Below, one piece after another: positions 9,933-21,075 of a stretch of 64,000 nt of DNA. Below the pieces are notes generated by a model, which saw nothing but the letters and a program-made list of their open reading frames with translations, was not told the DNA's origin and made no database searches. The stretch's first letter is position 1, and each line of letters opens with the position of its first letter. This DNA comes from Haliotis asinina. Taxonomy: Eukaryota > Mollusca > Gastropoda > Lepetellida > Haliotidae. The stretch spans positions 2,483,501-2,547,500 of the forward strand of contig NC_090285.1 in NCBI RefSeq assembly GCF_037392515.1, given 5' to 3'. Both the position numbers and the translations under genes were made by a program.

Positions 9933-9992
9933 TATGGAATACTGTAAGGGACATTCTCGAGATCACGAAAATGTCCCTTACAGTATTCCATA
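9933..9992. repeat. Perfect 23-bp inverted repeat with 14-nt loop
   Basis: Left arm 9933-9955 (tatggaatactgtaagg...) is the exact reverse complement of right arm 9970-9992, around loop ctcgagatcacgaa. The inner part begins tgtaagggacatt and ends aatgtcccttaca, so it has TG...CA ends. No coding frame is linked to it. It could be a tiny hairpin transposon remnant or an RNA structural element. Confidence 0.7.
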
Positions 9993-10383
9993 ATACTCTG
10001 AGTGAGCTAAACTCAAATTTAAACCATATTCCACAAAATAGTTCACAATTTCACAGCACCCAGTGACTTAATGTAATTTCTTTCGTTTGAAGGATGAATA
10101 AGAAGGAAATTTATTTCTCCTAGTGGTGTGGAGCTTTGTAAGTAGAGTACTCTGCGCCGGTAGGTGGCGCTAGACAGGGGTATTTAAAGGGATTTAGATT
10201 TGAATTGTTCATTCTCGCTCTAGTGCAAGCACGGTCAACACATCATATTCTTATGTAACTACTGTAGTTTTCAGTATTTAACATTGTTTTGTATGTTTCA
10301 GATTTGTGAGAGTGGGACAAAAAGCCGTTGTATTCACTGGCGTGTTGCTGTCGCTAGGTTAAGAGCAAGTGAGATTGTAATTT
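9993..10383 (+). other. Unassigned stretch with promoter-like and splice-like motifs
   Basis: No long frame. It contains ggtatttaaaggga (about 10178), a TATA-like box followed about 30 bp later by ttcattctcgctc, and a polypyrimidine/AG (tgtatgtttcag about 10292). This could be a retroelement LTR promoter remnant feeding into the minisatellite, but no matching second LTR was found. Confidence 0.25.
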
Positions 10384-11901
10384 AAGCTGCAGTATTTGCA
10401 GACATACAATGTATCTTGCTTTGGGGTGAAGAGCAGCTATAATACAAATGCAAAACTGCTGTATGTGCAGTTATTGATGAAGTATGTTGTCTGGGCTGAA
10501 GAGCCGTTATAATACTAATGCAAACTGATGTATGTGCAGTTATTGATGAAGTATGTTGTCTGGGCTGAAGAGCCGTTATAATACAAATGCAAAACTGCTG
10601 TATGTGCAGTTATTGATGAAGTATGTTGTCTGGGCTGAAGAGCCGTTATAATACTAATGCAAACTGATGTATGTGCAGTTATTGATGATGTATGTTGTCT
10701 GGGCTGAAGAGCCGTTATAATACTAATGCAAACTGTTGTATGTGCAGTTATTGATGAAGTATGTTGTCTGGGCTGAAGAGCCGTTATAATACTAATGCAA
10801 ACTGATGTATGTGCAGTTATTGATGAAGTATGTTGTCTGGGCTGAAGAGCCGTTATAATACTAATGCAAACTGATGTATGTGCAGTTATTGATGATGTAT
10901 GTTGTCTGGGCTGAAGAGCCGTTATAATACTAATGCAAACTGATGTATGTGCAGTTATTGATGATGTATGTTGTCTGGGCTGAAGAGCCGTTATAATACT
11001 AATGCAAACTGATGTATGTGCAGTTATTGATGAAGTATGTTGTCTGGGCTGAAGAGCCGTTATAATACTAATGCAAACTGTTGTATGTGCAGTTATTGAT
11101 GATGTATGTTGTCTGGGCTGAAGAGCCGTTATAATACTAATGCAAACTGTTGTATGTGCAGTTATTGATGATGTATGTTGTCTGGGCTGAAGAGCCGTTA
11201 TAATACTAATGCAAACTGATGTATGTGCAGTTATTGATGAAGTATGTTGTCTGGGCTGAAGAGCCGTTATAATACTAATGCAAACTGATGTATGTGCAGT
11301 TATTGATGAAGTATGTTGTCTGGGCTGAAGAGCCGTTATAATACTAATGCAAACTGATGTATGTGCAGTTATTGATGAAATATGTTGTCTGGGCTGAAGA
11401 GCCGTTATAATACAAATGCAAACTGTTGTATGTGCAGTTATTGATGAAGTATGTTGTCTGGGCTGAAGAGCCGTTATAATACTAATGCAAACTGTTGTAT
11501 GTGCAGTTATTGATGATGTATGTTGTCTGGGCTGAAGAGCCGTTATAATACTAATGCAAACTGATGTATGTGCAGTTATTGATGAAGTATGTTGTCTGGT
11601 CTGAAGAGCCGTTATAATACTAATGCAAACTGTTGTATATGCAGTTATTGATGATGTATGTTGTCTGGGCTGAAGAGCCGTTATAATACTAATGCAAACT
11701 GTTGTATGTGCAGTTATTGATGATGTATGTTGTCTGGGCTGAAGAGCCGTTATAATACTAATGCAAACTGATGTATGTGCAGTTATTGATGAAGTATGTT
11801 GTCTGGGCTGAGGAGCCGTTATAATACTAATGCAAACTGATGTATGTGCAGTTATTGATGATGTATGTCGTCTGGGCTGAAGAGCCGTTATAATACTAAT
11901 G
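10384..11901. repeat. 69-bp minisatellite, about 21 copies
   Basis: Tandem units of 69 bp (core gggctgaagagccgttataa ... ttattgatgaagtatgtt). Most units are nearly identical. Variation is limited to a few positions (gatgaag/gatgatg, actgatg/actgttg). The leftmost units (10384-10455) are more diverged, as at the edge of an array. The length is a multiple of three, so the minus strand stays open as 23-residue repeats. The right edge fuses to LINE copy C at about 11901. Confidence 0.95.
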
Positions 11902-14629
11902 TCCAGCTCAATACCAGCAGCAGCAATAAACGGCTTTATTCTGAGCCCAAAAGGGGAAACAAGAGAAGACTTTTTGCTAAACAAATCGTCATAAACAGGA
12001 TTGAAGACACAGTTATATGCAGGGTTAGATTCGTTAGAGTATAGTTTTGTGATATATTGTAAAGATGATTTAATACGGCGTTGTTCAAGAGATGGTTCAT
12101 CGGCCTCAACGTAAAGACTGTCAATAGGTGAAGTTCTGAAGGACCCAAGACAAAGTCTTAGACCTTGGTGATGGACAGGATCAAGAAGTTTAAGATTGCT
12201 TTTGCAGGCTCCACCATAGACGATGGAGCCATAATCAAGTTTAGAACGAACGAGTGATCGATATAGATGGAGAAGGGTAGCTTGATCCCCTCCCCATTTT
12301 GAATTTGAAACCACTTTCAACAAGTCAAGTGCTTTCAGGCATTTACTTTTAAGAGATTTAATATGTGGTAAAAAAGTTAAATGTGAATCAAAGATTAGAC
12401 CCAGGAATTTGGCTTCCTTCACAACTTTAATGGGCGTCCCATCTAGAGACAGTTCAGGGTCTTTATGGGGCTTGTATTTACGACAAAAATGTATGCAGTT
12501 AGTTTTCGATTTGGAAAATTTAAAGCCGTTTTCAAGACACCATTTATCTATTTTGTTTAAACACAACTGCAATTGCCGTTCAATGGTATGCATATTTTTA
12601 CCACGACAAGAAATATTAAAATCATCCACAAATAACGATCCATCAATTGAATCGTTTAAAACTTTGGATAAACTGTTGATCTTGATGTTAAAAAGAGTGA
12701 CAGACAAAATACTGCTTTGTGGAACACCCTGATCCTGATTGTAATGATCAGACAGGGTAGAACCCACACGGACCTGGAATTGTCTGTCATTTAAAAAGGT
12801 GGCTATAAATTGAGGTAAACGACCTCGCAAACCAAAGTCATGTAAATCCCTCAAAATACCATGTTTCCAGGTTGTGTTATATGCTTTTTCAAGATCAAAA
12901 AAGATAGACACAGCATGTTGTTTATTAATTAGTGCGTTTTTAACAAATGATTCCAGTCGCACTAAGTGATCGACAGTACTTCTGTTTTTACGGAAACCAC
13001 ACTGTATATCTGTGATAAGATTAATTGTTTCCAAGTACCAAACTAGTCGATTATTTATCATGCGTTCCATGGTCTTGCAAACACAGCTAGTTAGTGAAAT
13101 AGGTCGATAATTCGACGGATCCGTATGATCACGTCCAGGTTTAGGTATTGGTACTACTATGGCGTCACGCCATGAGGGAGGAAAGTTACCCGATGTCCAA
13201 ATTTCATCAGAAATATTGAGAAGAGCTTCTAGGCAGGATTCCGGTAAGTGCTTCAGGAGTTGATAATGTATGTTATCAGCTCCAGTCGCAGTGTCGTGAG
13301 CTTGATCAAGAGCAGTATGGAGTTCATGAATAGAAAACGTTTCATTATAATCTTCCCCATTATCAGAGTTGAAATTAATATTTTTCTTTTCTTGTTATTT
13401 TTTATATTGCTGGAATTTTGGTACATAATTTGAAGAGGAAGAGTGTTTAGCAAGGGTTTCACCTAGTTTATTAGCAATATCTGATTTATCAGTAAGCAGT
13501 TGATTTCATGTTTAAGATGATGGGCAGTAGATTTAGTACCTTTACCTTTAATTTTCTGGACCATGTTCCATACCTTGGACATGGGTGTCCGAGAATTTAT
13601 TTTGGACTCATAATTTTGCCAAGATTGGCGTTTGTTTTGTTTAAAAGTACGCCGTGCTTTAGCATTTAAAATTTTAAATTTATTTAAATTATGCACCATA
13701 GGATGGCGACGAAAATAATGTTCTGCCTTTTTCCTTGCCTTCCTAGCTTGTTTGCATTCATCGTTGAACCATGGTTTTCGTATGTGTGGAACTGCAGAGG
13801 AATTTGGTATACACTCATCAGCTATGGAATTCAGTTCATCAGAAAAAGATTTTAATAGCATCAGGAACGTCAATAAAACGTTCGGGTTTAAGTTTTTCAG
13901 CACACAGTGTTTCATATAAAGCCCAGTTAGCCTTTTTAAAATTTCGTCTTGATGATGGAGGAACATCAGATGGAGTTACAGCTTTTAATATAGTAGGAAA
14001 ATGGTCACTTCCACACAGGTCATCGTGGACTGACCATTCGAATTCATTTAATAGTTCTGAATTTGTCAATGACAAGTCGAGAGCAGAATAAGTCCCTGTA
14101 CCAGGGTGTAAATATGTGTTGGAACCATCATTATAAATACATAAGTCATTGTCGGAACAAAAGTCCTCCAACAACTTACCTTTAGTGTTTGTAGTTACAC
14201 TACCCCAGAGTGGGTTGAGGCCATTTAAATCTCCCATTATAATACAGGGCTTCGGGAGCTGGTCATATAGAGCTTGGAGATCGGTTTTAGCAAACGTCGA
14301 AGACGGCGAAATATAAAGAGAGCATAGCGTAAATGCTACATGTAAAGTAATTCTCACAGCAACAGCCTGCATATTAGTATTTAGTGAAACGGGGCTTTGA
14401 ATAACGTTTTGTCTGACTAGAACGGATGACCCGCCAGTGGCTCTGTCACCCGGAGGTGAAAAACAATGATATGCATTAAAATGACGAAGGTCAAATGTAT
14501 ATGTTTGTTTTAAATATGTCTCTTGGAGACATATCGCTGAAGGTGTAAAATCCTGGACTAATAGCTGTAATTCATGTAAATTAGTCTTCAATCCTCTACA
14601 GTTCCACTGTACAATATTATTGGAATAAA
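11902..14629 (-). pseudogene. Broken ORF2 of LINE copy C (endonuclease and RT)
   Basis: Endonuclease motifs are present (QWNCRG, LQETYL, MGDLNGLN, CGSDHFP; frame 14591-13839). Breaks: the ORF2 start codon position reads ATA instead of ATG; a frameshift lies near 13850; another lies near 13490; an in-frame TAA lies near 13396 where B has Gln codons. From about 13395 the frame is open through the RT core (FFDLEKAYNTTW, GVPQSSILS, FVDD) to the junction at 11901, then runs into the minisatellite. GVPQG has become GVPQS and AYD has become AYN, so the RT would be impaired even if read through. Confidence 0.85.
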
Positions 14630-15905
14630 CTATCTTTTGGGGGGATTTATTGGGGATCTACCCCGCACTCTTTTGGAGGGCGACAAGCTATGTGCCCTAG
14701 AATGGACGTTTTCAGAAATGTCCATGTCTTCAAGAGACCCATACTTATTGTACAATTGAATTTTATTTTGTGACCCTTTAGGAGCTCTGCCACTTTGTTG
14801 TTTTGAAGCATCATGCTTTGGCTTCGGTTTACTTTTCACCGTTTTTTGACTATCAGCTGTCGATTGAGCCTTTGAGTGTAACTGAGATGATGATGATTTG
14901 TGATCAGAAGAAGACTTTGATGTACTAGGAAGTGATTCCTCAGTCTGAGATGAAATGGCAGGGTACAAAGGCTGTGAAGAATCGCAATTTACCCAAGTCA
15001 AAGTAGTTTGGCAGCCTGTGGATGATTTTGTTATTTTAGAGGTAGACTCCGATGGTGTTTTTGCTACTGTAGCATAACTTTCTGGAAGATCAGACCTCTT
15101 TACCAGTTTTTTTGCCTCAGAAAAGGAGATATTTTGAGTAAACTTTATTCTGTTTATCTCCATTTGCTCTTTCCAAACAGGACACTGTTTTGAAAATGAG
15201 GAATGGTCGCCTGAGCAGTTGGTGCATTTTTTGACGTTACTGTCACAATCTTCTGTTGTGTGTGTCTTTTCACTGCAGTGAGCACACACTAAAGACAATG
15301 TGCAAGTATTGACACCGTGGCCGAACTTTTGGCATTTGAAACACCGAAGGGGATTCGGAATGTACTTTTCCACACTGATATTACAGTATCCAGCTTTAAG
15401 TGATGTTGGAGCAGTAGATGAGGAGAATGAAAACAGATAGGTATTGGTTTGAATAGTTGTGTTGTTTTTACAGGTTGTAACGTTTGACATATAATACACC
15501 CTGGTCTTTCATTTCGGAAGCAATATCAAGTTCAGACATGTCTGCCAGCAAGCGATCTCGATCACGTACGATTCCCTTACTCGTGTTCAGTGTTTTGTGG
15601 GCCGTGACAGTAACCGGAGTGCCAACGAAAGTATCAGTGTTCAAAAGGTTCGTTGACTGTTGCCTTTTGGCGCACTCGATCAACAGAGCACCAGAACGTA
15701 ATTTTCTAATATTCTTTACATCACCGGCAATGCCTTGGATACCCTTAGACACCGCAAAAGGGTTTAACTTTAAAGGTGCATTATCTTTGGTCTCAATGAC
15801 AATAAAGCGTGGCCAGTAGTCAATGTGTTTAGACGGTCTGAGGTCATCAACAGGGTCATTTTCAAGAGGACGTTTGCTCTTTTTAGTGGGGGTTTCGTAA
15901 GCCAT
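14630..15905 (-). pseudogene. Frameshifted ORF1 of LINE copy C
   Basis: It begins MAYETPTKKSKRPLE at 15905 and reads the conserved N-terminal domain (FIVIETKD, LNPFAVSKGI). It shifts frame near 15480, where B continues KRFTIKKDG, then resumes with zinc knuckles CFKCQKFGHGVNTC, CAHC...H...C and CTNC...H...C. It ends at the TAG near 14630. The ORF1 stop and lost ORF2 start overlap as ATAG, in place of the ATGA in B. Confidence 0.83.
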
Positions 15906-16496
15906 GGTAAGTTATTCAGGGTTCATCATCCGAGCTCCCCACCCACCACGGAGTATCACAAGGACAATGCTAAAGCAAGCGGGCCTCCAGCCTGCAGCAC
16001 CAAGGATACCCGGATGATATACTCCAGCAGAAGAATTATGTATAATTGATCCACCAGATTGGCCCATGAGCCATCGCCTTCTGGGCATAAGACTCTAGGC
16101 AAAGTTCTAAACGTCATAATTCAAATCAAACATGTTTATAAAAATATAACCACGACCAAAATTACATCAAATTTCAATTTATTTCAAATTATACTTGTGC
16201 AATGATGAATATATATAGATTCCATGCACAGGGCTTGGCATGACCAGCCGATTGGCCCATTCAACCTCCCGTCTAGGTGAAGTAAGGGTCGAAGGGGTGT
16301 GTTGAGCAAAGGGAACGCAGTCACAGGTCCCCAGTGCCCTCAACCCCCAGACTCCCGTCCTCCACCGACACAGGGACGCAACCCACGGCAAACGGGTTGG
16401 TGGACCAAATATCCCCCCGGGTCCACTACGGGGGTGTCGGCGAGCTCTTAGCGTTACCCAGCACCCACCACGAGGAGGTGGCTCGCCACGGGTGCC
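15906..16496 (-). promoter_or_regulatory. 5' UTR of LINE copy C
   Basis: The minus strand matches the copy B leader from its first base (ggcacccgtggcgagcc) through gtccctgtgtcggtggagg to the block ggctcatgggccaatctgg. The B and C leaders lack an internal block present in the relic at 30500-30560. Confidence 0.7.
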
Positions 16497-17572
16497 TGGG
16501 AGATTGAGAGGTCTTACGAGACATAGTATTAAAGTTCACTCCTAAGCGTGCTAGGAGTCAGGCCCAAACTGTACTAGCATCTCAGGCAAACAACGCAGTT
16601 CTTGCAATTAAAGTTGGTAATATCTCCTGCACAGACCTCTTTAAGTTATTCGAGTCAATGGTCCCTCCTATCCTGTGTTATGGTTCTGAAGTTTGTGGAT
16701 TATCTTATTGCAAAACTATCGAATGAGTTCACCTTGCTTTCTGTAAAACTTTTCTTAAAGTCAACAAATCTACTTCATCAAACATGGTTCTAGGCCAATG
16801 TGGTAGGTATCCATTACAGCGTGTGTATACAACAAAGGCTGTTCAGTACTGGTGTCAGTTAGTGCAGCAACCCAAACATAGATTACCATATCAGTCCTAC
16901 ATGATGCTTAAGGCACTTGATGAGTGTGGGAGAACTGCAAGGGCTGGTAAGGTTAAACATATACTATTTTAATTTAGTTTTGGTTACGCTTGGCTCAGCT
17001 GCAGTGTTGGAGATTCAAAGGTTTTCATATCCATGTTCAAGCAGAAGTTATGTCATAATTTACAGCAGTCTTGGTACTCTTCTGTGGAATCTTCATCTAA
17101 ATGTTATCTTTACAAAGCCTACAAATCTATTTCGGATTTTGAAAAGTATTTTTTGTGATTTACCTTTACATTTAAGAGCTGTTATCTCCATATTCAGATG
17201 TTCAGTTTTCAAAATTGCCATAGAAACAGGACGATGTACTAATACTGATAAACATCTCAGGCTGTGTAGCAAGTTTAAAAAGAATAATGTAAATGCTATT
17301 GAGGATGAACATCATGTTTTGCTGGAATGTGCACTATATGTAGATATCAGAGACAAATACCTTATTGATACTTTTAAGCAACCATACAACCATATATCTG
17401 TTGTTTATATTTTAAAAGATTCAAACACAAGTATTCTTTATAATTTTGGAAATTTCATTTATCAAGCAGAGAAGAGGATTAACTTAAAATATGCACAGGA
17501 AGTGAAGTCTAATGATGTTTGTATTTTGGGCCTGAGGCCCCTTTACTGAATAAAAATGCCTGTCTGTCTGTC
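16497..17572 (+). pseudogene. Decayed non-LTR retrotransposon of a second clade (RT 3' part and C-terminal zinc region)
   Basis: Shifting frames encode a post-RT region: LFESMVPPILCYGSEVCG, then VHLAFCKTFLKVNKST, then GQCGRYPLQRVY and AVQYWCQL, and a C-terminal knuckle LRLCSKF...EDEHHVLLEC. Motif order matches LINE C-termini of the RTE/CR1 type seen in molluscs (family recollection, clade uncertain). It includes a TGA/TAG break near 16720 and frameshifts near 16790 and 16950. The 3' end has AATAAA (17550-17555) and a short (CTGT)n tail. LINE C abuts it at 16496, so C may have inserted into it. Confidence 0.7.
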
Positions 17573-17755
17573 AAATATTAGCGTCAATGATGTTGTGCGT
17601 ATTAGGGAACATTCCAAAGAAAGACCTGTTCAGGGGAATATTTTCAAAGATATAACATCCGTAACATTGCAACAACCCGTCTATGGTGGTGGGCAAGTAG
17701 ATAAAGCGCAAGTCAGGTCGAAGAAGGCCTCAGTATTGATATAGGAAACATCCGC
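17573..17755 (+). repeat. Dispersed repeat block 1, copy 1
   Basis: Similar to 45180-45375 in the same orientation; shared strings include gtcaatgat.ttgtgcgt, aggaatatt and aagcgcaagtcag.tcgaag. No protein is recognised. With block 2 (18095-18390) it forms a two-part repeat that recurs in the same order at 45-46.6 kb. Confidence 0.6.
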
Positions 17756-18094
17756 TCTTTCAGAAACTGTTATCTGAGAAGTCTGTCCTGGCAGTAACGT
17801 TACAATTGGAAAAATTCTCACGACATGAGAGGTCACAAAACCGGGAGTGTAGCGAAACGCTCCAACGCCTGAGTGAGATCAGTAAACCCGTTAAGATCTG
17901 AGTTAGAACTGGATTTTAACAATTCACCCTTGCTGTAAGGGGTGAAGTAGTAAGTCGAACTCATACCACAGTCCGATGGTGTCACTCACTGAGTCTGCAC
18001 TAGACGGCCGGGACCACCGTCACAGGGCAGGACTGTTGGTCAGTCCAGGAAACAAGAAACAGTCAAACAAATAGGGTTCATATGATTGTCAGTG

Positions 18095-18390
18095 CACTAC
18101 AGGTTAATTTTGAGATTTTATGTGTGCTTCATATTTGCTGTCACAATATGTGAACTATACAATAGCACACAGACCTCCCACTGCTGATCTGCCACACTGA
18201 CTATCAGGATATAATCTTTAAAGTACATGTACAAAGGCCAGTTAAAGAACTAAATAACGAACACTAACACAAGCAGTACCATTAATTAAGGTTCTACTTA
18301 TTTTATTTGTAATTTTCCATTGATGGATATTAAAGTCTTATCATTTGAAGCGTTCATGATTTTACCTGAATAATTGTAGAAACTGATCGC
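18095..18390 (+). repeat. Dispersed repeat block 2, copy 1
   Basis: Diverged match to 46365-46630: cttcatatttgctgtc, gctgatctgcca, aaagaactaaata and aaggttctactta occur in the same order in both. Non-coding. Identity of the parent element unknown. Confidence 0.6.
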
Positions 18391-18509
18391 AACAATGAGT
18401 GTTTCTTGTACTTGTTAACTTACATTAATCCCCGGATCAAGTCTCGTGGATCACACAGTTTCAAATCACCTTCCCCATACGTCAGTGTAGTTAGTGCTAC
18501 TGCATGATT

Positions 18510-18662
18510 TACTTGGAGTGAGTGAATTTATTTTAACGCCGCCTTCCAACAACATCACTGAGGAGGAACACCCGAAATGGGCTTTACACAGTGTATTCGT
18601 GTACACTCATGTCTTCGGCGTGACAAGCGAACGCTTTAACCACCAGACCACTCCGATGTACT
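18510..18662 (-). mobile_element. tRNA-derived SINE (type 2)
   Basis: The minus strand starts with ggtctggtggttaaagcgtt, which looks like a tRNA-type A box (TGGTNNAGTGG-like). A weak B-box region follows near the 'gaagaca' block, then a body with aaagcccatttcgggtg and a 3' end ggcggcgttaaaa followed by (ACTC)n. The 3' segment resembles those of type 1 SINEs and the LINE. A shorter copy lies at 56745-56870. Confidence 0.7.
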
Positions 18663-19344
18663 TAGAGGAAGAGAGGAAAGTAGTGTTGCATTCAACATCA
18701 ATCGCTCATCATGTAGTACATTATCCTACGGCTTGTTCATCATAAGAGGGTAATATCCTATAGCAGAGCTTTACCCCACTAATATGGTGGGAACCTGGTG
18801 GGATAAGTCGTTTTGCTATACCCTTCTAGTGCCCCACACGCAGTTTGGGTTATCGGGGGTAATAATAATCAGCATCGGAGAGCAACTAGACAGATGGATA
18901 CCAGACAGTTTGTCATTGCTCATTTTCAGTTTGTCATTGCTCATTTTCAGTTTGTTTTGAAACCTACGGGTGTCACATGAATGTAGCGACACAGAGGTAT
19001 GTCGAGGAACTTTTCAAGACTCTTCATGTCTTCCATGTTCTGTGATACGTTGGTATGCCTAGAACTAACAAGTTAACAATCCAGCGTATGTCTGTCAATC
19101 ATTCTTTATTCGGGTACTCAACGGGCTTCAGGCCTGCAGTACACTATGTATATAGCTTTATACACGTTCAAGGAACAATACGTTTTCTATGTATAATTGC
19201 GTACAAAATATTCATGGACAGGTTTTCAATTCTTTAGTATTAGAACTGTTTAGGAGTAGTGAAAACTGTTTGGATGAACATATTTGCTTCGAAGACTACT
19301 GTAGTTAGGACATATATGGAGAAAATGATACTCGTCTTCATTTG
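18663..19344. other. Unassigned; holds one 21-bp direct repeat
   Basis: No gene recognised. At 18906-18947 the 21-mer beginning cagtttgtcattgctc is present twice in tandem. Confidence 0.5.
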
Positions 19345-19720
19345 CATGTGGATTAACCTAACTGACAGGTTCTATGTTCTCTTTCCACATTTCCTTGTAT
19401 TTGTCTTAGGATTCCAAGCACGTTCTGTGCCAGCTCAGCTGCATAGTTTGTATGACCAGAACTGATTAGTGAAGTATACACCAAGATATTTGTAAGAATA
19501 GGTAGTTTCAAGTTTATAATCTTTGAAATACCATATTTCATTTTCCCCCAATATTCGACCATTTATAAACACTGCTACTTTTGTTTTATCCAAATTCACT
19601 GTCAGCTTTGACTGCTCACAAAGTTTACCACTTAACATGTTTGCTTACCTTTGCAGGCCAACAATAATATTTTATATTAATACAATGCCATCGGCAAAAT
19701 GCCACAGAAATAGTTGGATG
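19345..19720 (-). pseudogene. Non-LTR retrotransposon RT fragment
   Basis: Minus-strand frames encode a palm-to-thumb piece: LWHFADGIVLI (the position of FADDIVLL, second Asp changed to Gly), then LCEQSKLTVNLDKTKVAVF and YKYLGVYFTNQF. Two overlapping frames show a frameshift near 19500. No endonuclease or C-terminal part is present nearby. The mutated catalytic Asp makes it dead. Confidence 0.65.
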
Positions 19721-20190
19721 ATATCCGGGTGTAATTGTACAATCATCAGATAAAACGTTTTGCCTAAACCGTTCTAATGCATTACTTTCCCAGATAATGT
19801 CAAACAGGTATTGCTATCAGTGCTACACTTCCGGTTGTCGTGAACGAAGCACTCGTAATCTCAAGGTTACTGGGACATCCCTGGAAGTGGTGCCCATTGT
19901 CGTTGTATATCACTTATCACACACTAGATTCACATAGAATATGAATTAACATGCTCGGGGTGGTATGGTTGGCCATAGCCATAAACAAGTCTTATTCAAC
20001 CCATCTTGGCACTCCTGGCCTTATAACGGGTTTCTCAGGTCATCGCATTTTTGGTGTATATCTGTCAAAGTATAAAACTATTATTTGTTACCCGTGAAAT
20101 GCGCAAACTATAAAATGAAGCAGCTCTAAAATCTGCAGAATATCATTGCTGCTGTATTTGCCAGTGAAAACTAGCAGGTTTATGATGTCT
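19721..20190. other. No gene recognised
   Basis: Unique-looking sequence without long frames or named repeats. Confidence 0.4.
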
Positions 20191-20196
20191 GTCAGC

Positions 20197-20270
20197 AGAG
20201 TGAGCGAGTGAGTGAGTGTGTTTTGCGCCTCTTTAATCAACATTCCAGCAATATCAGGACGGGGTACACC
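20197..20270 (-). mobile_element. SINE 3'-end fragment
   Basis: Contains (GAGT)n-like gagcgagtgagtgagtg followed by cattccagcaatatcagg, the reverse complement of the SINE/LINE 3' end. The rest of the body is not recognisable. Confidence 0.5.
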
Positions 20271-20520
20271 ATGACGAGCGCACTATTTAATCACTAGGAG
20301 CTGTTCTGCCAGCTAGGTCTGTCTTCCTGTGTCACCATATTCTCTCCTACAGTGTCTGTGTATGACGACTCATATCACTTGTGTGTCTGTCTTCGCGAAC
20401 TTCAGAAATAGGCCAACAAACTTGTGACAATTTACACCTCTTGCTTGTCATGCTTTTCAAACCGGCGATGGAAGGGAATGCGTCCTTTTTTCAATACATT
20501 TTTATAAATTCATTGTTTAG

Positions 20521-20687
20521 TTCTGTATTCATTTCTAAAAACCCGAGCCTACCACCGTCTAACAGATGATGTTCCTGAAGATGTTAAGTCACGGCGCCAC
20601 ATGGAGTTGATAGGAGCCTTCCGAGAGGGAGCCCAGCAGCTCCACACCACGCAGATAGATTCTCAGAAGCTCATCTTAGTTGAAAGG
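20521..20687 (+). CDS. CDK5RAP1: Single exon resembling CDK5RAP1 (mitochondrial tRNA methylthiotransferase), possible pseudo-exon
   Basis: 167 nt = 2 + 55 codons, bounded by an acceptor-like tttag (ends 20520) and a consensus donor GTAAGT (20688-20693). The peptide contains YSFLKTRAYHRLTDDVPEDV, then KSRR...ELIGAFREGA and QKLILVER. This matches the MiaB/CDK5RAP1 family segment after the radical-SAM core (family wording KTRAYHRL.DDVP..VK.RR, FRE.A, Q.VLVEG). CDK5RAP1 adds a methylthio group to i6A in mitochondrial tRNAs. Oddities: VER where VEG is usual, and one residue fewer than expected before KTRAYH. No other exon was recognised within the window, so it is either one exon of a gene with long introns or a duplicated, decaying exon. 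Confidence 0.5.
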
Positions 20688-20693
20688 GTAAGT

Positions 20694-21000
20694 AGCATAG
20701 GCTTTCCTATCATGTCGCTCTCTCTCCATGTTCACAACTGGGATACATGTTTAAAGGTTTGTCCATGTCATTTTATACAGAGTTTTTTGTTTGTTTTTAT
20801 ATTTTATTTTTTATTTTTTTATTTTTTAGCTTTGTATGACAATAAGAAAAGTGAGCACGATTTGGCAGCTTAAAACGATGGCAACACAAAAGTCATCTTC
20901 ATAAAGTTGATGTACCGTGTTGTGCTGGTTTCCAGTGAGATGTCTCCCCTGGGGACTATTTCGTTGTGCAGGTAGTGCAAAACAAGGTTTTATCAACTCA
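20694..21000. other. No gene recognised (intron-like, T-rich)
   Basis: Contains a long T-rich run (20788-20828). No following CDK5RAP1 exon is recognised. Confidence 0.4.
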
Positions 21001-21075
21001 GGCTTTCTGACTTTGATGACACATGTCATCGAATGCAAGTTCGGTAGATCGATGTTCATGCTGTTGATCATTAAA
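21001..21075 (+). mobile_element. SINE type 1 internal fragment
   Basis: The stretch with acacatgtcatcg, gatcgatgttcatgctgttgatca matches the middle of type 1 SINEs (for example 50180-50240). Both ends are missing. Confidence 0.65.

Larger units (their letters stand above)
11902..16496 (-). mobile_element. Copy C: 3'-truncated, decayed LINE of the same family as copy B
   Basis: Reading the minus strand: a 5' UTR from 16496, ORF1 (15905-14630, frameshifted) and ORF2 (14629-11902, several breaks), ending abruptly after the motif AAGIEL, about residue 913 of B. The RNase H domain, zinc knuckle, 3' UTR and (ACTC)n tail are all missing. The 69-bp minisatellite starts at the break. The 5' end coincides with the B 5' end and abuts a different LINE relic at 16497. 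Overall similarity to B is high but clearly diverged, so it is an older insertion or a sister subfamily. Confidence 0.88.

Noticed and set aside
9933..10320. Solo LTR
   Set aside because: TG...CA ends and a TATA-like box are visible, but the inverted repeat is only 60 bp, no 4-6 bp TSD was found, and no primer-binding site or second LTR is present.
10515..13070. 851-residue frame as a novel RT-repeat fusion protein
   Set aside because: The upstream ORF2 carries an in-frame stop and frameshifts, the RT motif residues are altered, and the repeat part is minisatellite. Kept as a finding about the junction, not as a gene.
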